Positions 43,075 through 53,188 of a stretch of 64,000 nucleotides of DNA are shown piece by piece. The DNA is taken from NCBI RefSeq assembly GCF_000717055.1, contig NZ_JNXI01000037.1:1-64000 (forward strand), written 5' to 3'. Every line of letters begins with the position of its first letter. The first letter of the stretch is position 1. The DNA comes from Streptomyces iakyrus (GTDB taxonomy: Bacteria; Actinomycetota; Actinomycetes; Streptomycetales; Streptomycetaceae). The position numbers were made by a program, and so were the translations under genes. The notes beneath the pieces are model-generated. The model ran no database searches. It was not told the DNA's origin and saw only the letters and a program-made list of their open reading frames with translations.

Positions 43075-43106
43075 GGAACTAGCGACCAAGGAACGAGGAA
43101 GAGATC

Positions 43107-43430
43107 GTGAGTGCATCCCAGCGGCGTACCCTGGCTGATCTGAAGTCCAGCGAACGCTTCAACCGGCCCGCCGTGCGCGAGGCCTACGAGCACACACGTC
43201 TTCGTTTCGAGCTTGCCGAGGCAGTCCGTAAGCGGCGTGAGGAGCTTGGGTGGTCTCAGGCAGAGCTCGGACGACACGCGGGCATGACCCAGTCCAGCGT
43301 GGCCCGCTTTGAGGCTGGCGGGACACAACCCACGTTGTCGACGCTTGAGAAGCTCGCCGAAGCTCTAGGACTGACGCTAGAGGTGAAGATGGAGAGCCGA
43401 GGGCAACAGCGGGACTTGAGCCACGTGTGA
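43107..43430 (+). CDS. XRE-type antitoxin (HigA-like)
   Basis: 107 aa. AGGAAGAG precedes the GTG. The N-terminal 45 residues (FNRPAVREAYEHTRLRFELA) should hold the toxin. The HTH is RKRREELGWSQAELGRHAGM...SSVARFEAGGTQPTLSTLEKLA. It should neutralise the toxin and repress the operon at the palindrome over the toxin start. Confidence 0.88.
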   Translation: MSASQRRTLADLKSSERFNRPAVREAYEHTRLRFELAEAVRKRREELGWSQAELGRHAGMTQSSVARFEAGGTQPTLSTLEKLAEALGLTLEVKMESRGQQRDLSHV

Positions 43431-44243
43431 TCTTGACGCGAAGCAATGGACCGACGGACCCGTCGGGGCTGTAGCAGTACAGCACGGAAGTACAGCAACT
43501 GTGGCAGCCGCAGGCGACCGCTCGAAGCCACTACCATCCCCGTGACCAGGTCGGGAGACCTCAGCAACCTTCGTGCCCATAGTTCGCATCGAGGGGGTTC
43601 AGGCGTTCAACCCTCAGGTCCGCGCGGTACAGAGGCCCGTTCCCAGTATCGGGGGCGGGGCCTCTTGCTGCGCCGACCGCAGTCGCAGTGGATTGACCCG
43701 GCCATTGAGGCTCCGCCGCCCGCATCGTCAGCTCATTGCCTGTTCGAGTTCACTGCGACGGCTGCTTGGAAGCCTGGGTGTCGGATGCGCCCGGGTGTTA
43801 CGACAGCCATGGGCAGGGCCTCCCGCCCCAAGGCGACTGGACGTCTTCGCTCGCGCCCTGGTTACCGCCCGGATGTGCGAGTGAGCCGACCCCCGACATG
43901 ACCGATGGGACAGCAAGTGGCGGTGAGAACTTCGGGGAACAGCGGAGAGCGAGCCGGGAACGCCCGGCTCCGGATGCCCGATCTCCCCAACTGGTGACGT
44001 TTCAGCGCCATGTGGGGTCGTCAGAAGTCAGCCAGCACTGACTAGCAACGACAGCAGCGCCCGGTCTCTGGACTGGTCAGAGCCGTGGACTTCAGCCGGC
44101 CCGTTGACCAGCGAGACCGCTATCGGTAGCCCCTGAAAGGTGGCTCGACCGCGTCCTCACGACGCCACACTGCAACCGCGGCTGAGTTCCTGGGCGTCTC
44201 GAGTGGGGGCGAGAGCGGTAAGCGTCAGTGGATGGAGTCTCGC
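43431..44243. other. 813-base stretch without a convincing gene
   Basis: It holds a terminator-like hairpin (43631-43638 with 43658-43665, 8-bp stem) after the antitoxin gene. Short open frames here show no family signature and no ribosome site. The last 200 bases should carry the promoter of the membrane protein gene at 44244. Confidence 0.5.
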
Positions 44244-45203
44244 ATGTCAGCGTTTCGCAACTGGATTAACCAGACCGATGAAAAGTTGAGCAGCCTCGTC
44301 GAGCGGCTCCCCAGGGTGGCCCGCATCCTGTTATTAGGCGCGATATTCCTCTTCACCTGGCTGCTATTTTTCACCTCGCTCACGGGTCGAGTCGGGCAGT
44401 GGGGGCCAGTCGTTTTCCTCTCAGGTTTCATCATTGCCAAAGTCGGGCGAAAATTGGTCGCACCCCACTGGCGGGCTAGCAGCGATACGGCAAAGCGTCG
44501 CTTTAGCGGCGTCGCCGCGTTCTTGCTTCCACTTTTTCTACTCTTCTTTGCTATGTGGCAGATTCCCGACGCCGCACAAGAAAACGAGGCTGCTGCCGGG
44601 TTGCCCCTAGTGGCCGTTTGGGTCATATATGCTTTTATGGCCGGGCCTCAAGAGCCGGACGATTTCCCACTTGAACACTTACGCATGCGCATCGCCCGCG
44701 CGGCCTTCTTTAGAGTGGCAACAAATTGGTGTGCGATTATTGGCTTAATCTGGTTCATTAGTCACATGATGACGGACGAAAAGCTGCGGGGTCCAGTATT
44801 CAGCGCCAGCTTGACGCTAGTTGTCGGCGTAACGGTGGCCTCATTAAAAACCTATAGTCGAGTTCGAAAACTCTGCACCCAGATTCATTGCGCAGTGCAA
44901 TCTCTGATGCGAGATTTCGAGGAACTCCGCACGGCCGAAGAGCCAAAGGAAATGGTCAAAATCCGCGCCACTGCGCGTCGCACGTGGGACGGCCTTAGTC
45001 GTCTCATGTCCAACAGGATCGATACGGGATTCCATCGCTACGGCATTTTCGTGCTGCCCAAAGATGCGATTGGGAAGCTGGAAGGAAAAGTGATGGCCGC
45101 GATCGACGCCGATCCTCCGACGGAGGATGTGCAAAAGCCTAGCCTCGAGGACCTCCGTATGATTCAAATGGCATGTGAGCGTCGACTTGATGACATGGCG
45201 TAG
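44244..45203 (+). CDS. membrane protein with soluble C-terminal domain, AT-richer
   Basis: 319 aa. GGAG stands six bases before ATG 44244. Four or so membrane helices lie in residues 25-200 (ILLLGAIFLFTWLLFFTSL, FSGVAAFLLPLFLLFFAMW, LPLVAVWVIYAFMAG, WCAIIGLIWFISHMM). The cytoplasmic C-terminal 110 residues are helical, with RTWDGLSRLMSNRIDTGFHR. The gene has several TTA and ATA codons and lower GC than its neighbours, a sign of recent transfer. No family is recognised. It may belong to the STAND module downstream. Confidence 0.72.
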   Translation: MSAFRNWINQTDEKLSSLVERLPRVARILLLGAIFLFTWLLFFTSLTGRVGQWGPVVFLSGFIIAKVGRKLVAPHWRASSDTAKRRFSGVAAFLLPLFLLFFAMWQIPDAAQENEAAAGLPLVAVWVIYAFMAGPQEPDDFPLEHLRMRIARAAFFRVATNWCAIIGLIWFISHMMTDEKLRGPVFSASLTLVVGVTVASLKTYSRVRKLCTQIHCAVQSLMRDFEELRTAEEPKEMVKIRATARRTWDGLSRLMSNRIDTGFHRYGIFVLPKDAIGKLEGKVMAAIDADPPTEDVQKPSLEDLRMIQMACERRLDDMA

Positions 45204-45381
45204 CTGGGGTGGTTCTCGAAGGCGTCCCAGGTGAGAACCACGAACCCAACTCGGCGGCACTGTCTGGCTCACTGGAGGATCGGGTAATGATCGTGCCGCT
45301 ACGGTCGCGGAAGAACTGACGGGGCGTCGCTGTTCCGTTGATACAAGCCTGATCGGACTGTGATGCGAAGGTGGTGGGCTG

Positions 45382-45819
45382 ATGACCTTGAGGGGGGCAG
45401 CGCACATGGCGGTGTGGGCGACGGCGGTAGTTACTGGTCTGGCCGCTATCGGGCTGACCCTGCTGGCTGTGCTGGGAAATCTGGACACAGCCGGGCAGGC
45501 AGCAAGTGTGGTCGGCGCGGTCGTTAGCCTGGCCGCGCTGCTGGTTTCAGTTCTTGCCCTCTTCCGCACTGGCGGCAGCGGTAGTGGCAGTGCCGCTGGT
45601 GGTCGACGGGTACAGGCCGGCCGTCGTGGCATCGCCGTCGGCGGCAACATCACCGGCTCCGCGCTGGGCACAAACTCCAAGGTGACCGGCCCGCCCACCT
45701 CACCAGTCACCAGCACGCCTGTACCACTCAATGGCGACGACGTGCGCGCACGGCGAGACGGGATCGCGGCTGGCGGCGACGTCACTGACAGTGCTCTGGG
45801 CGAGGGAAGCGAACGATGA
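45382..45819 (+). CDS. membrane protein with two copies of a glycine-rich tag, STAND partner
   Basis: 145 aa. Two membrane helices (residues 11-32 and 42-61) are followed by a soluble tail with RRGIAVGGNITGSALGTNS (residues 81-99) and RDGIAAGGDVTDSALGEGS (125-143). The next protein carries the same motif once near its N-terminus. The stop overlaps the STAND start as ATGA, so the two are coupled. The shared motif may let them stack or bind each other at the membrane. ATG 45406 with GAGGGGGG upstream is an alternative start. Confidence 0.75.
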   Translation: MTLRGAAHMAVWATAVVTGLAAIGLTLLAVLGNLDTAGQAASVVGAVVSLAALLVSVLALFRTGGSGSGSAAGGRRVQAGRRGIAVGGNITGSALGTNSKVTGPPTSPVTSTPVPLNGDDVRARRDGIAAGGDVTDSALGEGSER

Positions 45820-48662
45820 ACCTGTTTCCCCGTCCACAACGTAGAAAGCCGAGAGCGCCTCAAGATGGCACGGAGCCGACTGGAGGATCGTCTGCGGTGT
45901 CAGCGCGTGCGGGCGGTGTGGCTGCAGGCCGGGACATCAAGGGCTCAGCACTGGGAGACAACAGCCGGGTCACTTATATCGACAAACAGTTCGTGACCAG
46001 AGCTGACACGCCAGTGCAATGGCCGGTCGTGGTGGGAAGGGTGCCGGTACTGGCGTCGGCGTTCCAGCCGCGCGACGGCCTGCGCAATGCCATTGACGCG
46101 GCCCGAGGGCGCAACCAGAGCATTGTCCTGGCCAGCGGCAACACAGAGTCAGCTGAGACGGCCCGGTCGACGGCGGGAATCCGAACGTCGGTGCAGGTGA
46201 TGTCCGGCGGAGGCGGAGTCGGGAAGTCGCAGCTGGCCGCAGCCTACGCCCGCGAGGCCATCCAAGCTGGCACCGATTTGCTGCTCTGGGCGCCAGCGAG
46301 CGACCTTCAGCAGCTCCTCACCGTCTACGCCCAAGCTGCACTCCTAGTTCAGGCGCCCGGCTGCACTGGATGCGATCTCGAAGCGGATGCGCGCGCCTTC
46401 GTCAGCTGGCTAGCCGCCACCGACCGTCGATGGCTGGTCGTCCTGGATGACATCACCGACCCGGATGCAATCGAGCCCTGGTGGCCGGACAGCCCCCGCG
46501 GCACCGGCTGGGCACTGGCTACCACCCGCCTGAAAGACCCGCGACTGACGGGCGGCGGCCGGACTCGGATCGACGTTGACGTCTACACGGCAGAAGAGGC
46601 CATCGCTTACCTAACCACCCGCCTAACCGAGGAGGGTAGGTCCCACCTTGTCGATGACGAGGTCCTCGTTCTCGCACAGGCCCTCGGGTACCTGCCTCTC
46701 GCCCTTGGGCACGCCGCTGCCTATATGATCCGCGAGGGCGCCCCCTGCCGTGCTTATCTCCAGCAGTTCACCGAACGCTCCGCGCGCCTTGACGATCTTT
46801 TTCCCCACTGGGCGGACACCGAACGCTACGGCCGGCAAATCACCACCACCCTGCTGCTTGCCCTCGACGCCACCGATCAAAGCCCTTTAGGCTCCCTGGC
46901 CCGTGCCGCCCTTCACCTCACGGCCGTCCTCGATCCCGAGGGACATCCAGCTGCCATGTGGGACACCTCCGTCTTGGCTTCCTATCTCACCGGGCGTCGT
47001 CTCACTTACTCGCCGAGGAGACGTGTCATGTGGCGTTGGCGGCGGACAGAGTTGCAGCCCGTCTCCGGTGACGAAGCGCGTGCGGCACTGAGGCTGCTGG
47101 ACCGGTATGGACTGATCGCATACGACGGCTCTCTCGACGAACTTCGGGCCGTGCGGATCCATGCCCTCACTGCCCGCGCGGTACGCGAAACCGCTACGGC
47201 CGACCAGCGTCGCCTGATTGCGGTCGCGGCAGCTGAGGCTCTCGTCGACGTGTGGCCCGACCCTGACCAGACGCATTATGAGCTAGCTGGCGTGCTACGC
47301 GCCAATACCGATGTACTCAGCGCGCACGCCCGCAACACGCTATGGACGAGTGGCTGCCATACTGTGCTTTTTTACGCTGGCCGAAGTCTACTCAAGGCCC
47401 GCCTGGACAGTGCAGCCTTGGCCTACTGGGGAAACATGGTCATCGACAGTGAACGCATCCTGGGCAATGGCCACCCCGACACCCTGACCTCCCGGAATAA
47501 CTTCGCCGCCTCATACCAGCAGGCCGGACGGACCAGCGAAGCCATCGAGCTACTGAAGCAACTCGTCACCGACCGAGAGGAGATATCAGGCGACGACCAT
47601 CCGAAGACGCTTCTCTCCCGCGCAAACCTCGCCGCCTGCTATCAACAGGCCGGACGGGTCAGCGAAGCCATCGAGCTGTTGGAGCAAGTCGTCTCAGACA
47701 CCGCACGTATCCTGGGCAACAACCACCCCGACACTCTGACCTTTCGCATCAATCTTGCCGCCTCCTACCAGGAGACCGGGCGGACCAGCGAAGCCATCGA
47801 GCTGTTGGAGCAAGTCGTTTCAGGCAGCGCAGGCATCCTGGGCGCCAACCACCCTCGTACTTTGATCGCCTGCGCCAAGCTCGCCAACTCCTACCAACAT
47901 GCTGGCCGAATTCGCGAGGCTATCGAGTTGTCTGAGCGTGTTGTCGCCGACTACGGACGCATCCTGGGCAACAACCATCCTGATACCCTGGCCGCTTGTA
48001 CTGATCTCGCTTCCTATTACCAGCATGCTGACCGGACCAGTGAAGCCATCGAGCTGCTGGAACAGTCTGTTGCCCTCCACGAGCAGCTGCAGAGCGAGGA
48101 CCGCCTTGACACCCTGAACGCCCGCCTAGTCCTTGCCATCTCCTACCGACATGCAGGACAGACGAGCTCTTCCATTGAGCTATTGGAGAGGGTTGTCGCC
48201 GATAGCGAACGTGTCCTGGGTAAATATCACCCCGAAACTCTGAACGCCCGGGCCAACCTTGCCATTTCCTACCGGCGTGACGGACGAGCCAGCAAGGCCA
48301 CCAGTCTCCTGGAACGGGTAGTCGCCGACAGCAAACGGGTCTTCGACAGCGGCCACCCTCAAATCCTGTCCTACCAAGGAAGCCTTGCCACCTCCTATTG
48401 GCAAGCAGGGCGAATCAGCGAAGCCATAGTGATCGAGGAGAAGGTAGCCACTGACTGCGAACGCATTCTGGGTGACAATCACATCCAAACGGTGACCGCA
48501 CGCAACAATCTGGCCATTTCATACCATCAGGCGGGGCGGCTCAGCCAGGCCGTCGACTTGCTGAAAAAGGTAGTCGCCGACCGTGAGCGCCTGCTGGGCT
48601 GTGACCATCCAGATACGCTCGATGCGCGCGACGGGCTGGCCCATCTACTCGGCGAAGGCTGA
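45816..48662 (+). CDS. STAND NTPase: NB-ARC domain plus about ten kinesin-light-chain-like TPRs
   Basis: 948 aa. Residues 34-47 (GVAAGRDIKGSALG) repeat the tag of the preceding membrane protein. The NB-ARC ATPase has Walker A SGGGGVGKSQL (130-140), Walker B WLVVLDD (206-212), a sensor-like WALATTRLKDPR and the YLPLALGHAAAYM motif. A winged-helix region follows. From about residue 540 to the end, 42-residue TPRs repeat the pattern ILGNNHPDTL...ASYQQAGRTSEAIELLEQV. STAND proteins with TPR sensors act in signalling and in anti-phage defence. No effector enzyme is fused, so the membrane partner could be the effector. Confidence 0.85.
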   Translation: MNLFPRPQRRKPRAPQDGTEPTGGSSAVSARAGGVAAGRDIKGSALGDNSRVTYIDKQFVTRADTPVQWPVVVGRVPVLASAFQPRDGLRNAIDAARGRNQSIVLASGNTESAETARSTAGIRTSVQVMSGGGGVGKSQLAAAYAREAIQAGTDLLLWAPASDLQQLLTVYAQAALLVQAPGCTGCDLEADARAFVSWLAATDRRWLVVLDDITDPDAIEPWWPDSPRGTGWALATTRLKDPRLTGGGRTRIDVDVYTAEEAIAYLTTRLTEEGRSHLVDDEVLVLAQALGYLPLALGHAAAYMIREGAPCRAYLQQFTERSARLDDLFPHWADTERYGRQITTTLLLALDATDQSPLGSLARAALHLTAVLDPEGHPAAMWDTSVLASYLTGRRLTYSPRRRVMWRWRRTELQPVSGDEARAALRLLDRYGLIAYDGSLDELRAVRIHALTARAVRETATADQRRLIAVAAAEALVDVWPDPDQTHYELAGVLRANTDVLSAHARNTLWTSGCHTVLFYAGRSLLKARLDSAALAYWGNMVIDSERILGNGHPDTLTSRNNFAASYQQAGRTSEAIELLKQLVTDREEISGDDHPKTLLSRANLAACYQQAGRVSEAIELLEQVVSDTARILGNNHPDTLTFRINLAASYQETGRTSEAIELLEQVVSGSAGILGANHPRTLIACAKLANSYQHAGRIREAIELSERVVADYGRILGNNHPDTLAACTDLASYYQHADRTSEAIELLEQSVALHEQLQSEDRLDTLNARLVLAISYRHAGQTSSSIELLERVVADSERVLGKYHPETLNARANLAISYRRDGRASKATSLLERVVADSKRVFDSGHPQILSYQGSLATSYWQAGRISEAIVIEEKVATDCERILGDNHIQTVTARNNLAISYHQAGRLSQAVDLLKKVVADRERLLGCDHPDTLDARDGLAHLLGEG

Positions 48663-48708
48663 CCCTGGCTCCCCGCGATAGGGCGTACCAAGTCACGCCG
48701 GACGAGAA

Positions 48709-48743
48709 CAGGGAGCCCCGGACCGTTGCCGAGGCTCCCTGTC
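48709..48743. terminator. bidirectional hairpin after the STAND gene
   Basis: Perfect 10-bp stem (48709-48718 with 48734-48743), 15-base loop, between two convergent operons. Confidence 0.7.
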
Positions 48744-48770
48744 GCATTGCACACCGCTGCCGCTCAGGCC

Positions 48771-49067
48771 TCAAGGGTGTCCAGGCGCAACCGGCGTGCG
48801 TCCGCGGCTGGTCGCTACACGCAGCACGTCTCGCAATGCACTGGTCAGTTGGGCAGCGAGAAGGTTCAGCTCCTCCGGGTCCTCGGTCTCGTCGTCGAGT
48901 ACCTGATGCGAGTGCTCCAGCAGTTGGGACGCCATCCCGAGTTGGAAGGCCTCGATGTGGTCCGCCAGGCGGGAGACGTAGCCGCCTTGGTCATCGGTGC
49001 TCAAGTAGCACGGCTTGCCGTCCGGCCCTGCCCACGGGAGAAGTCTCAGTTCGTCGTGTGCCGTCAT
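48771..49067 (-). CDS. small conserved-looking protein, end of four-gene operon
   Basis: 98 aa. It has TAHDELRLLPWAGPDGKPCY, then LADHIEAFQLGMASQLLEHS and a helical end. Proteins of this look occur next to regulators in many Streptomyces; their function is not known to me. Its ATG overlaps the preceding stop as ATGA. Confidence 0.6.
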   Translation of the reverse strand: MTAHDELRLLPWAGPDGKPCYLSTDDQGGYVSRLADHIEAFQLGMASQLLEHSHQVLDDETEDPEELNLLAAQLTSALRDVLRVATSRGRTPVAPGHP

Positions 49068-49333
49068 CCCCGTGTGCCCCTCTCGGTGATCTCGGCGCTG
49101 AGCGCTAGCGTGCCACTCGATGCCGACCCGCTCACCGCGTCACCTCTGGGCTGAGGCCGGCCGGGCGCCGCGTGGCACAGGCAATCGCAAGCCTCATAAA
49201 TCAAGGGAAGGTCGACCGGCGCCAACTCCGGCGACGACTCCGCGCAGGCGTGATGCGTGCCGATCTGGCACGCAGTCGAGCGGTACGGGGTGGCCGAGGC
49301 TTCCGAGCCAAGGGCTTGCCGCCGTGATGGCAT
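49064..49333 (-). CDS. small Cys/His-rich protein
   Basis: 89 aa. Residues 22-55 hold CQIGTHHACAES and ACDCLCH, five Cys and three His that could bind a metal. Starts are crowded: GTG 49336 and ATG 49333 both overlap the stop of the preceding gene. It is coupled to both neighbours. Function unknown. Confidence 0.55.
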   Translation of the reverse strand: MPSRRQALGSEASATPYRSTACQIGTHHACAESSPELAPVDLPLIYEACDCLCHAAPGRPQPRGDAVSGSASSGTLALSAEITERGTRG

Positions 49334-49644
49334 CACTGAACCCCCAGGAGGGTCGACCTGGCGTCGGCTGGGAGATAGGGAGCGAGGACGACCCTGGGTC
49401 GGCGTGCGCGCTCTTCATGCGCCAGTACATACGGACGGACAAGTGCGGTGTCCTCACCCCGGAGTGGCTGCCAGTGACCCGCCCTGTCGAGAGCCTGGCC
49501 CAGGACGACCGTCGACTCGTCGGCGAATGCAGCGGAAGCGGGAGCAAGCGTCGGCCGGGACGGCCGTAAGGGGCGGCGGTGCCTGCCCTTGGGGAAGTAC
49601 CGCTCTCCGGCAAGCGAGGCGGCACGGCGGATACGGTTGAGCAC
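49333..49644 (-). CDS. small basic protein of the operon
   Basis: 103 aa. GGAG lies upstream of GTG 49644. An Arg-rich N-terminal half (RIRRAASLAGERYFPKGRHR) precedes EDTALVRPYVLAHEERARRP. No domain is recognised. It is similar in layout to small Streptomyces proteins found beside the other genes of this operon. Confidence 0.5.
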   Translation of the reverse strand: MLNRIRRAASLAGERYFPKGRHRRPLRPSRPTLAPASAAFADESTVVLGQALDRAGHWQPLRGEDTALVRPYVLAHEERARRPRVVLAPYLPADARSTLLGVQ

Positions 49645-49656
49645 GCTGGTCGGCTC

Positions 49657-49935
49657 CTATCGCTGATAGCTCGGTCCCCCGACGTCGCCCGTCGTGGGGA
49701 CCGCTTTGTTTACGACCGCCCAGAGGGTGCGGTCGTTCAGGCTCGTGGCGAGAAGCCCGAACCGATCGGCCTCAGCCACTGCTTCCAGGACCTCCCGCCA
49801 TAAGTCGGCGGTGAGTGATTCCGGTACCTCCGCCTCGATCGACGTGTGCCGGTCGTGCTCTTCCACGCGTGCGGGAAGCCCGAGGGCGGACAGCCGGGCA
49901 GCGATGGCTGCCGCGCGGACTCCCGAAGCGGGCAC
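49657..49935 (-). CDS. small protein, first gene of the operon
   Basis: 92 aa. GGAGG lies seven bases before GTG 49935. It has SALGLPARVEEHDRHTSIEA, LTADLWREVLEAVAEADRFG and TLWAVVNKAVPT, an alpha/beta pattern. The promoter must overlap the palindromes at 49975-50005, so the operon and the divergent GntR gene are probably under joint control. Confidence 0.58.
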   Translation of the reverse strand: MPASGVRAAAIAARLSALGLPARVEEHDRHTSIEAEVPESLTADLWREVLEAVAEADRFGLLATSLNDRTLWAVVNKAVPTTGDVGGPSYQR

Positions 49936-49974
49936 AGGGCAGCCTCCGTTAACCGGCGATCACTTTGAGTGAAG

Positions 49975-50005
49975 CTAGTTAACTAGGTTAGAGCTAGTGG
50001 ACTAG
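49975..50005. promoter_or_regulatory. paired palindromes between GntR gene and small-protein operon
   Basis: ctagttaactag (49975-49986) is a perfect palindrome and ctagtggactag (49994-50005) nearly so. They are 19 bases apart, start to start, and end nine bases before the GntR start codon. This is the expected operator of the GntR protein. Confidence 0.65.
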
Positions 50006-50014
50006 ATTTTCCAT

Positions 50015-50770
50015 ATGTCTGAGTAGCCGCCCTACCTCCGCATCGCCGACGAACTCCGGCGGCGGATCGCGGAGCACGCGTGGCAGCCGGGGGACCGGCT
50101 GCCCTCCCGCGCACAGATTGGCCAGGAGTGCGGCGTGGGCGAGAACGTGGTCCGCCGGGCCCAGGAGCTGCTGATCTCCCAGGGAGTGTTGGAAGGACGC
50201 GCCGGATCAGGGACCTACGTCGCCGAGCCCCGGGTGCGGGTGCGGGTCGTCCGGTCGTCTGCGCGCGAGCAGCCCGAGAAGTCGCCCTTCCGTGCCGATA
50301 TGAAGGCTCTGGGCAAGCAAGGCGACTGGGAGAGCAGGACCGACGCCAAGGTGCCGGCCCCGGCAGACATCGCTACGCGGTTGGGCATCGCCGAGGGCGA
50401 TCTGTGCGTCAGGACGGCATACGAGTTCCTGGCCGACGGCAGGCCAGTGCAGCTGTCGACGAGCTGGGAGCCGTACGACCTCACGGCAGGGACTCTCGTC
50501 GTTCTCCCCGAGGGAGGCCCGCACGCTGGGGCCGGTGTCGTGAACCGCATGACAGCGATCGGCGTCAACGTCAGCCACGCGGTGGAGCAGCCGGAGCCGC
50601 GTCAGGCGACCGCCGAGGAGGCCTCTCTTCTGGGCATCCAGAAGGCCGCCCTCGTCACGCACATCCGGCGGACGTACTACAGCGACGACGGGCGCCCCGT
50701 CGAGACAGCGGACATCGTCGTGCCCGCAGCTCACTGCGAGATCGTCTACGAGATTCCGATCAACCGGTAG
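50015..50770 (+). pseudogene. GntR-family regulator with amber codon at position 4
   Basis: ATG 50015 begins M-S-E-TAG, and after the stop the same frame continues PPYLRIADELRRRIAEHAWQ, the normal start of a GntR winged helix. The domain goes on PGDRLPSRAQIGQECGVGEN and VVRRAQELLISQGVLEGRAG, then a UTRA-like effector domain ending at 50770. The next usual start, GTG 50135, would cut off most of the HTH. So this is either a fresh nonsense mutation, a sequencing error, or translation from an unusual codon. The body of the gene is otherwise intact (about 250 codons). Confidence 0.7.
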
Positions 50771-51103
50771 CCGCAGGCCTGTCGAGGGCCGGGGGCTGCG
50801 GTGCTTCGGTCGTGTCCACGCCCGTCAAGGGGTGAGGGCGGTCAGCCCTGCCGCTCACTCGTGGCGGCGGCCCAACCCCACGCATGCTGCCCACAAGTGA
50901 TCATCCCTGGGCCGTCTCTGGGCCGTCCGAGGGCGCCCGAGGCCACCCAACGGCGACCGACAGTGACAGGCGAGTCTCAGCCGTCCACCACAAAGACCCA
51001 GGTCAGGACGGCGCTGCTATACGCGTTTCCACCCAGCCCTGGCGGTACGGCAAGATGGGGTGTATCTGCCCACTGCCAGTTTCAAGCTGCCGGACGGTTT
51101 CTC
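50771..51103 (+). promoter_or_regulatory. right element end and ettA leader
   Basis: 333 bases holding the right attachment repeat and 40 bases of original ettA leader. Up to 51018 the sequence belongs to the element, so any promoter there would be element-borne. No gene is seen. Confidence 0.5.
51019..51063 (+). repeat. right attachment site (attR)
   Basis: 45 bases, 43 identical to 33207-33251, same orientation. The two differing bases are central (CC here). It ends 40 bases before the TTG start of ettA. Confidence 0.88.
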
Positions 51104-52768
<1,665 letters not shown>

Positions 52769-52774
52769 TCGATC

Positions 52775-53188
52775 TTGCGGCACATCTACCGCTGCCCGCT
52801 GCGCTGGGCGGACATGGACGCGTACGGCCACGTCAACAACGTGGTGTTCCTCCGCTACCTGGAGGAAGCCCGTATCGACTTCCTGTTCCGCCCGGAGAAG
52901 GACTTCAAGCAGGGGTCCGTGGTGGCGCGCCATGAGATCGACTACAAGCGGCAGCTCGTCCACCGGCACCATCCGGTGGACATCGAGCTGTGGGTCACCG
53001 AGATCAGGGCCGCCTCCTTCACCCTCACCTACGAGGTGAAGGACGGCGACCAGGTCTACGTGCGGGCCTCGACGGTGATCGTGCCGTTCGACTTCGAGGC
53101 CCAGCGCCCGCGCCGGATCACGGCCGAGGAACGGGAGTTCCTCAGCGAGTACACGGATGACGCCGAGGAGGAGGCCGTCGCGGCATGA
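52775..53188 (+). CDS. acyl-CoA thioesterase, 4HBT hotdog fold
   Basis: 137 aa. TTG 52775, six bases after the ettA stop. RWADMDAYGHVNNVVFLRYL contains the catalytic Asp and HVNN of the 4-hydroxybenzoyl-CoA thioesterase group; the later strands read IDYKRQLVHRHHPVDIELWV and ASTVIVPFDFE. It hydrolyses an acyl-CoA; the substrate is not clear. It is probably cotranscribed with ettA. Confidence 0.88.
   Translation: MRHIYRCPLRWADMDAYGHVNNVVFLRYLEEARIDFLFRPEKDFKQGSVVARHEIDYKRQLVHRHHPVDIELWVTEIRAASFTLTYEVKDGDQVYVRASTVIVPFDFEAQRPRRITAEEREFLSEYTDDAEEEAVAA

Larger units (their letters stand above)
33207..51063. mobile_element. integrated AICE (pSAM2-like), about 17.9 kb
   Basis: It is bounded by 45-bp direct repeats. 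It encodes a tyrosine integrase next to the left repeat, excisionase, RepSA-type replication initiator, several small spread genes, an FtsK-like DNA translocase for double-stranded transfer, an SCO3933/Pra-like protein and regulators. This gene set defines actinomycete integrative and conjugative elements that replicate by rolling circle. The cargo right of 41.7 kb is more mixed and partly AT-richer. The flanking genes (GlxA regulator and ettA) would be neighbours without it. Confidence 0.9.

Noticed and set aside
43446..43901. Open frames of 100-150 aa between antitoxin and membrane gene
   Set aside because: No ribosome sites, Arg/Pro/Ser-rich translations, interrupted by a terminator-like hairpin.
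50014..50135. GntR gene starting at GTG 50135
   Set aside because: That start would remove most of the winged helix, so I treat the gene as one frame from 50015 with an amber codon.
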